Shown piece by piece: positions 6,172 to 12,274 of a stretch of 14,546 bases of DNA. Source of the DNA: CAZGMC01 sp964526565 (GTDB lineage: Bacteria > Pseudomonadota > Alphaproteobacteria > DSM-16000 > Inquilinaceae). The stretch is from contig CAZGMC010000105.1 in the NCBI GenBank assembly GCA_964526565.1, forward strand, positions 1 to 14,546. The letters run 5' to 3'. The position numbers and the translations under genes were made by a program. Below the pieces are notes generated by a model. The model ran no database searches and was not told where the DNA came from. It saw only the letters and a program-made list of their open reading frames with translations. Numbering within the stretch: position 1 is the first letter of the stretch; each line of letters starts with the position of its first letter.

Positions 6172-8103
6172 CTATTCGGCCCACCAGGCCTCGATCACCG
6201 TGCCGTAGAGCGGCACCACCGCCTCCACCCGGTGCAGGTCGCCCCAGTAGGCCACGTAGTCGCGATCCAGGTAGTACAGCGGCACGAAATAGTGCCCCCA
6301 CATCAGCACGCGGTCGAGGGCACGGGCGGCGGCGGTCAGGTCCTCGTAGGTCGCCGCATCTTCCAGCCGGTCGATCAGCGCGTCAATGACCGCGTCGCGC
6401 ACCCCCGGCAGGTTGCGGCTGCCCTCGATCCCGGCCGAGCGGCTGCCCCAGTAGTAGTCCTGCTCCGCCCCCGGCGACAGGGTCACGTTCCAGAAGTTGA
6501 TGGTCATGTCGAAGTCGAAGGTCTCGGCGCGGGCGGCATACTGGGCGCTGTCGACCGTCCGCACGGTGGCGGTGATGCCGAGGCGAGCGAGGTTGCGGGC
6601 GTACGCCAGGGCAATGCGCTCGTCCGTCGCCTCGCGCAGCAGGATCTCGAAGGCGAACGGCCGCCCGGTCTCCTCATCGACCAGCGTGCCGTTGCGCACC
6701 GTCCAGCCGGCCGCGGCCAGCAGGTCACGGGCCGTGCGCAGGTTCTGGCGCAAGCCGCCGCGCTCGTCCGTGGCCGGCGGCATATAGGGGGGGCCGAACA
6801 CCGCGTCCGGCACCTGTCCGCGGAACGGCTCCAGCAGGGCCAGCTCGCGCCCCTCGGGCGGCCCGTCCGGGGCCAGGATCGAGTTGGTGAACAGTCCGGT
6901 AATGCGCTCGTACTGGCTGTGCAGCAGGGTCTCGTTGACCCACGCGAAGTCGAACGCGTACGCCAGCGCCTGCCGTACGCGCGGGTCGGCGAACAGTGGC
7001 CGGCGGGTGTTGAAGACGAAGGCGTTCATGCCCGACGGCCGGTCGTGGGGCAGGGTCAGCAGGGTCAGCCGGCCGTCGCGCACCGCCGGGATGTCATAGC
7101 GCGTCGCCCAGTCCTCGGCGCTGTACTCGCGGCGGAAATTGTAGGCGCCCGACTTGAACGCCTCCAGCGCCACGTCGGCGTCGCGGTAATAGTCGAAGCG
7201 GATGGTGTCGAAGTTGTGCTGGCCGCGGAAGAACGGCAGGTCGGCGGCCCACCAGTCCTCGACTCGTGCATACGTGATCGAGCGGCCGGGATCGACCGCG
7301 GCGATGCGGTACGGTCCGCCGCCGAGCGGCACCACCAGGCCGGAGCGGTCAATCGGGTGCTCGCTGTACCAGGCACGGCTGATCACCGGCATCAGGCCCA
7401 GGATCATCGGCGTCTCGCGGTCGGCCGCGTCGGTCAGGTTGAAGCGCACGCCGTGCTCGCCGACCCGCTCGACCGAGGCGATCCGGGCATAGTTGCGCCG
7501 GTAGCTCGGCAGGCCGTGGGTGCGCAGCTGCTCCATGGTGAAGATCACGTCGTCGACGGTGATCGGGCTGCCGTCATGGAAGCGCGCGGCGGGGTTCAGA
7601 TGGAAGGTCACCCAGCTCCTGTCCGGCGGGTACTCGATGGTCTCGGCGACATAGCCGTACAGGGTGAACGGCTCGTCCCAGCTGCGCGCCAGCAGGCTGG
7701 AAAAGTGGTAGCCGCGTACGCCGGCGGCACTGCGGCCCGAGACGATGAACGGGTTGAGGCTGTCGAACGAGCCGAGCGCCGCGGTGCGCAGCTCGCCGCC
7801 CCGCGGCGCACCGGGATTGACATAGTCGAGGTGCTGGAAGTGCGGCCCGTAGTGCGGCTCGCCGTGCATGGCGATGGCGTGGGTCCGGACCACCCCCGGC
7901 GCCGGGTCCTCGGCCGCGGCGGGCAGTGGCACGGCGAGGGCTGCCGTCACCAGCATCACCGTCAGGGCCAGAGGGGGGGCCAGGGCCGGGGGCAGGGCCA
8001 GGGCCGGGGTCGCGGCCGGGGTGGCGGCCGGGGCCGGGGCCGGGGCCGGGGCCGGGGCCGGAACGGGGCGGGCCGCGGCGAGTCGGTGAAGTATCGGGAT
8101 CAT
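6172..8103 (-). CDS. YejA-like ABC transporter periplasmic peptide-binding protein (SBP family 5)
   Basis: A 643-residue protein from the ATG at 8103; a further in-frame TTG at 8166 has little support. Mature-domain blocks are typical of YejA/OppA-type binding proteins: AIAMHGEPHYGPHFQHLDYV, NPGAPRGGELRTAALGSFDS, SWVTFHLNPAARFHDGSPIT, then FNTRRPLFADPRVRQALAYA and NEYE-type NETLLHSQYERITG. Members bind oligopeptides, and some import microcin C. The N-terminus is odd: MIPILHRLAAARP, then an Ala-Pro repeat, then a hydrophobic stretch ending PLPAAA-ED, a plausible signal-peptidase site near residue 65. No permease or ATPase genes lie nearby, so its partners must be elsewhere. The ribosome site (AGG 4 bases before ATG) is weak; the start is the least certain part. 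Confidence 0.88.
   Translation of the reverse strand: MIPILHRLAAARPVPAPAPAPAPAPAATPAATPALALPPALAPPLALTVMLVTAALAVPLPAAAEDPAPGVVRTHAIAMHGEPHYGPHFQHLDYVNPGAPRGGELRTAALGSFDSLNPFIVSGRSAAGVRGYHFSSLLARSWDEPFTLYGYVAETIEYPPDRSWVTFHLNPAARFHDGSPITVDDVIFTMEQLRTHGLPSYRRNYARIASVERVGEHGVRFNLTDAADRETPMILGLMPVISRAWYSEHPIDRSGLVVPLGGGPYRIAAVDPGRSITYARVEDWWAADLPFFRGQHNFDTIRFDYYRDADVALEAFKSGAYNFRREYSAEDWATRYDIPAVRDGRLTLLTLPHDRPSGMNAFVFNTRRPLFADPRVRQALAYAFDFAWVNETLLHSQYERITGLFTNSILAPDGPPEGRELALLEPFRGQVPDAVFGPPYMPPATDERGGLRQNLRTARDLLAAAGWTVRNGTLVDEETGRPFAFEILLREATDERIALAYARNLARLGITATVRTVDSAQYAARAETFDFDMTINFWNVTLSPGAEQDYYWGSRSAGIEGSRNLPGVRDAVIDALIDRLEDAATYEDLTAAARALDRVLMWGHYFVPLYYLDRDYVAYWGDLHRVEAVVPLYGTVIEAWWAE
8026..8061. 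repeat. (GGCCGG)6 hexanucleotide tandem repeat inside the YejA-like gene
   Basis: Six perfect copies of GGCCGG (equivalently GGGGCC units) occupy 8026-8061. Degenerate G-rich hexamers continue to about 7970. On the coding (minus) strand this spells alternating Pro-Ala in the stretch before the signal-peptide core. Gain or loss of a unit would keep the frame. The G-rich plus strand has closely spaced GGGG runs, which are compatible with G-quadruplex formation. Confidence 0.9.
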
Positions 8104-8202
8104 TCCGCCTGTCGTGTGCCGGTTGCAGCCGGCGTGCAGTGTCTGCCGAAGGGCGGGCGCATGCAACCGCTTCGCCGGGCCGGGCCGGCGGCGCAGCCGA
8201 AC

Positions 8203-8266
8203 GGCGCCCGGTGCGACAGGCGCCCGGTGCGACAGGCGCCCGGTGCGACAGGCGCCCGGTGCGGCA
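8203..8266. repeat. four tandem copies of a 16-bp repeat in the divergent yejA-like/ppa region
   Basis: The unit GGCGCCCGGTGCGACA occurs at 8203-8218, 8219-8234 and 8235-8250 without change, and at 8251-8266 with one substitution (GCGGCA end). Each unit contains the palindrome GGCGCC. The array ends about 25 bases before the putative -10 box of ppa, so it could be a set of protein-binding sites or a variable-number repeat. It lies outside any supported gene. Confidence 0.9.
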
Positions 8267-8344
8267 CTGGCGGGTCGTGCCGATCCGGCGTACGATCCGC
8301 CGCGGCGCCGCCGTCGGCGGCAGCGCCTGTCCCCGAAGCCGAGG
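8267..8344 (+). promoter_or_regulatory. ppa promoter and leader (tentative)
   Basis: TACGAT at 8291-8296 is a fair -10 box. The corresponding -35 (CTGGCG around 8267-8272) is poor and abuts the 16-bp repeat array, which would suit an activator-dependent promoter. The leader can form the perfect hairpin GCCGCC-gtc-GGCGGC (8307-8321). The ribosome site GAGG (8341-8344) lies 8 bases before the ppa ATG. Confidence 0.3.
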
Positions 8345-8352
8345 CTTAAGCC

Positions 8353-8892
8353 ATGAACATTGAAAAGATTCCCGTCGGCGACAACCCGCCCTGGGACATC
8401 AACGTCATCATCGAGAACATGATGGGCGGCAACCCGGTCAAGTACGAGATGGACAAGGCGTCCAACGCCATGTTCGTCGACCGTTTCCTGTACACGGCGA
8501 TGTCATATCCCGGCAATTACGGCTTCATTCCGCACACCCTGGCCGAGGACGGCGATCCCATTGATGCGCTGGTGGTCGGGCCGGTGGCGGTCATGGCCGG
8601 CGCCGTGGTGCGGTCCCGCCCGATCGGCCTGCTGCAGATGATCGACGAGGCGGGCAATGACGAGAAGATCCTCTGCGTGCCCGTCGACAAGCTGCATCCC
8701 TACTTCACGGACGTCCGCACCCATCAGGACCTGCCCGAGATCCTGCTCGAGCAGATCACGCACTTCTTCACCCACTACAAGGACCTGGAGCGCGGCAAGT
8801 GGGCCGAGGTTGGCGGCTGGAGCGGGCCGGACGCGGCGGCCGCCGCCATCATCGCTGCCGTCGAGCGCGCCGGTCCGCCGGCCGGCGGCTGA
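8353..8892 (+). CDS. ppa: soluble family I inorganic pyrophosphatase
   Basis: A 179-residue cytoplasmic enzyme of standard length. It hydrolyses pyrophosphate to two phosphates and so pulls biosynthetic reactions forward. The family signature DGDPIDALV is at 67-75. By comparison with the E. coli enzyme (numbering shifted by one), the complete metal and phosphate ligand set is present: Lys30, Glu32, Arg44, Tyr56, Asp66, Asp68, Asp71, Asp98, Asp103, Lys105, Tyr142 and Lys143. The ATG follows GAGG at an 8-base spacing. It is transcribed away from the YejA-like gene. The regulatory region contains the 16-bp repeat array described separately. The C-terminal 15 residues are Ala/Gly/Pro-rich and probably disordered. 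Confidence 0.98.
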   Translation: MNIEKIPVGDNPPWDINVIIENMMGGNPVKYEMDKASNAMFVDRFLYTAMSYPGNYGFIPHTLAEDGDPIDALVVGPVAVMAGAVVRSRPIGLLQMIDEAGNDEKILCVPVDKLHPYFTDVRTHQDLPEILLEQITHFFTHYKDLERGKWAEVGGWSGPDAAAAAIIAAVERAGPPAGG

Positions 8893-8907
8893 CGCCGGGG
8901 CGGCGTC
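8891..8907 (+). terminator. hairpin at the ppa stop codon, possible terminator
   Basis: GACGCCG (8891-8897) and CGGCGTC (8901-8907) form a perfect 7-bp stem with a GGG loop that begins within the stop codon. There is no T-run after it, so it may only stabilise the 3' end of the mRNA. Confidence 0.3.
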
Positions 8908-9034
8908 GCGCGAGCGGCACGCCGGCGGGCCGGCGGGCCGGGTCGATTTCTGCTCGAATTTCGCAGTGCGAGAGCGCATTGTCCCGCCATATCTCCCGTG
9001 CCGCCCGCCCGCCCCGATCTGCACTTCCGGTCTC

Positions 9035-10246
9035 ATGAGCGCGCCGCCGCAACTGCCCACGCCGCCTCGCGCGCTGCCCGTCCTGCTCGTCGTCTATGCG
9101 CTGGGCGGCCTGCTGGCCACCGATACCTATCTGCCCAGCATGCCGCTGCTGCCGGAGGTGTTCGGCACCACAGCCCAGTCGGTGCAGTTCACCCTGACGG
9201 CCTATTTTGCCGGCGTGACGATCGCCAACCTGTTCTACGGGCCGTTGTCGGACCGGTACGGCCGGCGGCCGGTGCTGCTCGGCGGCGGCATCTTCTTTCT
9301 CGTCGCGACGATGGTGTGCGCCCTGGCGACCAGCATCGACATGCTGATCTTCGGCCGGTTCGCGCAGGGCGCGGCGGTGTGCAGTCTGACGGTCACGTCG
9401 CGTGCCACCATCCGCGAGCTCTATGACGACCAGCGCGTCACCAAGCTCAACGCCTACATCGCCATGGCCGAGGGCCTGGCACCGGCGCTGGGCCCGATCA
9501 TCGGCGCCGAAATCCTGCTGCTGCTCGGCTGGCGCTGGAACTTTTTCCTGGTCATCGTCTTGGCCGGCCTGGCCCTGATCGGCCTGTTCTTCGCGCTGCC
9601 GGAGAGCAACGTGCAGCCCAACCGCGACGCGCTGCGCCCGTGGCCTGTCTTGACGATCTACGGCCGCCTGCTGGCCACCCGCGACTTCATCGGTCCGGTG
9701 GCGGCGTCGGGGCTGATCTTCGGCGGCCTGATGCTGTACATCACGGTGGCGCCGTTCATCCTGATCGGCGAGATGGGGTTGACACCGCGCGAGTTCAGCC
9801 AGGCCCAGGCTGGCGTGGTGCTGGCTTACATCCTGGGATTGATCAGCACCTCGCGCATGGTCAACCGCATCGGCTCGGTGGCGCTGCTGTGCCTGGGGCT
9901 GGCGGCGGTCGTGATCGGCGGCGTGTCCATGCTTGTCCTGGCACTGCTCGGCTACAACAATGTCTGGGCGTTCGTGCTGCCGTTCGTGGCCTACACGCTG
10001 GGCATCGGCATCGCCATGGCGCCCATGCTGACGCGGGCGCTGTCGACCAACCGCTCGGCCACGGGTTCGGTGGCAGCGCTGCTCGGCACGCTGACCATGG
10101 CCTGCGCCTATGTCGGCAGCCAGACCGCCACCGTGATCTATGACGGCACGACGCTGCCGATCGCCTGGGCGATCTGCGGCATCTCGCTCGGCGCCGCCGT
10201 TGTCTACGTCATCAGCGACTTCCACCGCCTGTTCGGCCGCGGCTAG
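9035..10246 (+). CDS. MFS multidrug-type efflux transporter, Bcr/CflA family
   Basis: A 403-residue inner-membrane protein with about 12 hydrophobic segments. The N-terminal ATDTYLPSMPLLPEVF block and VQFTLTAYFAGVTIANLFYG are typical of Bcr/CflA drug-resistance transporters. MFS motif A is GPLSDRYGRRPVLL (69-82). The block RFAQGAAVCSLTVTSRATIR, followed by LAPALGPIIGAEI and GWRWNFF, is also family-typical. Such proteins export drugs or metabolites using the proton gradient; the substrate here cannot be predicted. The frame is open upstream into ppa, but the ATG at 9035 is the first that fits the family N-terminus. There is no clear Shine-Dalgarno before it. The cupin gene begins 58 bases after its stop and may be co-transcribed. 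Confidence 0.93.
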   Translation: MSAPPQLPTPPRALPVLLVVYALGGLLATDTYLPSMPLLPEVFGTTAQSVQFTLTAYFAGVTIANLFYGPLSDRYGRRPVLLGGGIFFLVATMVCALATSIDMLIFGRFAQGAAVCSLTVTSRATIRELYDDQRVTKLNAYIAMAEGLAPALGPIIGAEILLLLGWRWNFFLVIVLAGLALIGLFFALPESNVQPNRDALRPWPVLTIYGRLLATRDFIGPVAASGLIFGGLMLYITVAPFILIGEMGLTPREFSQAQAGVVLAYILGLISTSRMVNRIGSVALLCLGLAAVVIGGVSMLVLALLGYNNVWAFVLPFVAYTLGIGIAMAPMLTRALSTNRSATGSVAALLGTLTMACAYVGSQTATVIYDGTTLPIAWAICGISLGAAVVYVISDFHRLFGRG

Positions 10247-10304
10247 GCAGCGGCATGGTGCCACCGGCCTGCGGCGTTGCCCCCCACCCGAAGGACGATC
10301 CGTC

Positions 10305-10808
10305 ATGACCGAAGACCCGAGGCACCTGGTCCGCACCGCCGCCCTGCCGCCTGAGGCGGCGACGCGCGTGTGCCATCCGCTCAATCCGAATGCCGAAGTG
10401 CTGCTGCACCAGCTCAGCGACCGCGTCGGCATGCAGCGCGTACACCTGAGCCTGGCCCGCGTGCCGCCGGGTCGCGAAAGCTTCGTGCCTCACGCGCATT
10501 CGGTCCAGGAGGAGTTCCTGTTCATCCTGGAGGGCGAAGGCGTGGCGCTGATCGGCGAGCAGCGAATCCGGGTCGGGCCCGGCGACTATCTGGGTTTCCC
10601 CACCGACGGCACCGTGCACCACCTGACCAACACCGGCACCGTCGACCTCGTGTACCTGATGGGCGGCGAGCGTACCGCGGTCGAGGTCGCGCACTTCCCC
10701 AATCTGGGCCGCACCGCCGTGATGCACGGCACCGAGGTGCGCCTCTTCCCCGACGACGCGGCCCGGATGCTGTCCGTGCGCGACTGGATCACCGAGCGGG
10801 ATGACTAG
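10305..10808 (+). CDS. small single-domain cupin protein
   Basis: A 167-residue protein. The ATG at 10305 follows AAGGA at a 9-base spacing; the longer open frame overlaps the transporter gene and is not supported. Cupin motif 1 is visible as His63-x-His65 with Glu69/Glu70 and a following Gly (GRESFVPHAHSVQEEFLFIL). Motif 2 is GDYLGFPTDGTVHHLTN (93-109), with His105 or His106 as the fourth metal ligand. The metal-binding set thus looks complete. The region after residue 120 (HFPNLGRTAVMHG) is shared with uncharacterised cupins annotated as sugar- or mannose-isomerase-like, so an isomerase or dioxygenase role is possible but unproven. Its stop codon overlaps that of nth on the other strand. 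Confidence 0.88.
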   Translation: MTEDPRHLVRTAALPPEAATRVCHPLNPNAEVLLHQLSDRVGMQRVHLSLARVPPGRESFVPHAHSVQEEFLFILEGEGVALIGEQRIRVGPGDYLGFPTDGTVHHLTNTGTVDLVYLMGGERTAVEVAHFPNLGRTAVMHGTEVRLFPDDAARMLSVRDWITERDD

Positions 10809-11461
10809 AGATCCGGTTTCGGCTCCGTCTTGGGCTCGTAGGCGCACAGGTCGCGCACCACGCAGGCCGGGCAGTCCGGCCGCCGCGCCTTGCACACATG
10901 GCGGCCGTGCAGGATCAGCCAGTGGTGGGCGTAGAGCCGCCAGTGCTCCGGGACGACCTCCATCAGCCGCTCCTCGACCTTGTCGCGGGTCTTGCCGGGA
11001 GCCAGGCCGGTGCGGTTGCACAATCTGAAAATGTGAGTGTCGACGGCGATGGTCGGCTCGCCATAGGCGACATTGAGCACGACGTTGGCCGACTTGCGCC
11101 CGACGCCGGGCAGCGCCTCCAGCGCCGCCCGCTCGCGCGGCACCGCGCCGCCGTGCTGGCGCACCAGCCGCTCGCTCAGGGCGATGACGTTCCTGGCCTT
11201 GGTGTTGAACAGGCCGATCGTCCTGATGTGCTCCTTCAGGCCGTCCTCGCCCAGGTCGAGCATCTTCTGCGGCGTGTCGGCGATGCGGAACAACGAGGCG
11301 GTCGCCTTGTTCACCCCGACATCGGTGGCCTGGGCCGACAGCACCACGGCGACCAGCAGCGTGTACGAATTCCGGTACGACAGCTCGGTCTCCGGCGCCG
11401 GGTTGACGGCGGCCAGCCGGCGGAAGAACTCGTCGATCGCCTCGGGCGTCATGGGCGTCAT
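10805..11461 (-). CDS. nth: endonuclease III, DNA glycosylase/AP lyase
   Basis: A 218-residue base-excision repair enzyme that removes oxidised pyrimidines and cleaves abasic sites. The helix-hairpin-helix is LPGVGRKSANVVL with catalytic Lys123, and the catalytic Asp141 is in VDTHIFR. The 4Fe-4S cluster ligands are complete: Cys190, Cys197, Cys200 and Cys206 with spacing C-x6-C-x2-C-x5-C. LLVAVVLSAQATDVGVNKAT near the N-terminus is diagnostic. The start at 11461 is chosen over 11551 because GGAG lies 6 bases before it and the length then matches E. coli Nth. A 9-base duplication makes a second in-frame ATG at 11452. It is convergent with the cupin gene, sharing CTAG at the ends, and divergent from the DUF2244 gene. 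Confidence 0.97.
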   Translation of the reverse strand: MTPMTPEAIDEFFRRLAAVNPAPETELSYRNSYTLLVAVVLSAQATDVGVNKATASLFRIADTPQKMLDLGEDGLKEHIRTIGLFNTKARNVIALSERLVRQHGGAVPRERAALEALPGVGRKSANVVLNVAYGEPTIAVDTHIFRLCNRTGLAPGKTRDKVEERLMEVVPEHWRLYAHHWLILHGRHVCKARRPDCPACVVRDLCAYEPKTEPKPDL

Positions 11462-11528
11462 GGGCGTCTCCGCTGCCGTCACGGGACCGGCCGTCGAGCC
11501 GGCCGCGGGGCTTGGCCAATTGCGGGCA

Positions 11529-11556
11529 GCGGCAATCTGCCGCGCCGCCATGGCGG
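11529..11556. repeat. two adjacent perfect palindromes upstream of nth
   Basis: GCGGCA-atc-TGCCGC (11529-11543) and the uninterrupted 12-base palindrome CCGCCATGGCGG (11545-11556) lie side by side in the divergent nth/DUF2244 region. They directly precede the long inverted repeat. Either could be a protein site or a structured part of the nth leader. Confidence 0.6.
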
Positions 11557-11613
11557 GGTAAAGCCTGCTGCCGCAGCGACTCCCTCGGCGGCGGTGCGGC
11601 AGCAGCCTTTACC
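11557..11613. repeat. 19-bp near-perfect inverted repeat in the nth/DUF2244 intergenic region
   Basis: The left arm GGTAAAGCCTGCTGCCGCA (11557-11575) and the right arm TGCGGCAGCAGCCTTTACC (11595-11613) are complementary at 18 of 19 positions, separated by 19 bases. The outer end of the right arm (TTTACC) coincides with the candidate -35 box of the DUF2244 gene, and the left arm offers the mirror-image hexamer to the minus strand. The position suits a two-site operator controlling both directions, or a long hairpin. Confidence 0.85.
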
Positions 11614-11635
11614 GCAGACATGCGAATGCTAGTAT
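11608..11635 (+). promoter_or_regulatory. candidate promoter of the DUF2244 gene, giving a near-leaderless mRNA
   Basis: TTTACC (11608-11613), a 16-base spacer and TAGTAT (11630-11635) each match four of six consensus bases. Initiation about 7 bases after the -10 box would fall at or next to the ATG at 11644, which agrees with the absence of a ribosome site there. Confidence 0.45.
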
Positions 11636-11643
11636 CTCGCACC

Positions 11644-12162
11644 ATGACACAGGCCATCGACGATCCCCTGCCTGACCCATCCGTCCGTTTCGACGCGTTC
11701 CTGCATCCGCATCGCAGTCTGAGCGTCAACGGGTTCTACGTGCTGATGGCGGTCATGGTGACGGTCAGCCTGGTCATCGGCACCGTGTTCCTGTCCATGG
11801 GGGCATGGCCGATCTTCGGGTTCTACGGTCTGGACATCCTGATCCTCTACCTGTTCCTGCGCCGCAACTACCGCAACGCGCTGGTCTACGAGAAGGTCCG
11901 CCTGACCGACGACAGCCTGGTCGTCGAGAAGGGCGACCTGCGCGGACCGCCCGAGATATGGCAGTTCCAGCCCTATTGGCTGCGCGTCTCCATGGACGAT
12001 CCGCCGCGCCACGAAAGCCAGGTCAGGCTGACCAGCCACGGCCAGACGGTCATCGTTGGCGCCTTCCTGTCGCCGGGGGAGCGGCTGGACTTCGCCCGCG
12101 CCCTGCACCGGGCGCTGGACGACTGGCGCCGCAGCGCCATGCCGGCCGGCGCCACCGCCTGA
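11644..12162 (+). CDS. DUF2244 family membrane protein
   Basis: A 172-residue protein with family-typical length. The N-terminal block FDAFLHPHRSLSVNGF is followed by two hydrophobic segments (about 31-51 and 54-73) around the GAWPIFGFYGLDI turn. Then come RRNYRNALVYEKVRL and a soluble C-terminal domain of beta-strands (about 85-160). This arrangement, two membrane helices and a cytoplasmic PH-like domain, matches DUF2244, a proteobacterial family of unknown function. The start at 11644 is preferred to in-frame ATGs at 11512 and 11620 because the conserved sequence begins just after it. No Shine-Dalgarno is visible for any of them; see the promoter just upstream. Divergent from nth. Confidence 0.87.
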   Translation: MTQAIDDPLPDPSVRFDAFLHPHRSLSVNGFYVLMAVMVTVSLVIGTVFLSMGAWPIFGFYGLDILILYLFLRRNYRNALVYEKVRLTDDSLVVEKGDLRGPPEIWQFQPYWLRVSMDDPPRHESQVRLTSHGQTVIVGAFLSPGERLDFARALHRALDDWRRSAMPAGATA

Positions 12163-12274
12163 AGCGGGACGCACGCGGGCGCAAGAATCGGGTTGTGGCA
12201 TCGTTGACGGGCAGGCATAGGCACAGGAGTGGGCCGCCCGCCGTGGCCGCCCGCGCCCGTCCCGGAGCGACGCC

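Noticed and set aside
8203..8266. CRISPR array
   Set aside because: The 16-bp units are directly adjacent with no spacers, and no cas gene is present.
8203..8266. Replication-origin iterons
   Set aside because: No Rep gene, DnaA boxes or AT-rich unwinding region lie nearby, and the context is chromosomal housekeeping genes.
5926..8349. Plus-strand open frame of 807 codons opposite DUF2125 and the YejA-like gene
   Set aside because: It is the mirror of real minus-strand codons, with a composition rich in Arg, Gly, Val and Gln, and it runs through the GGCCGG tract and the 16-mer array. No domain is recognisable.
8849..10432. Minus-strand open frame of 527 codons opposite the MFS gene
   Set aside because: The sequence is dominated by Arg, Gln, His and Asp, as expected for the complement of hydrophobic membrane codons.
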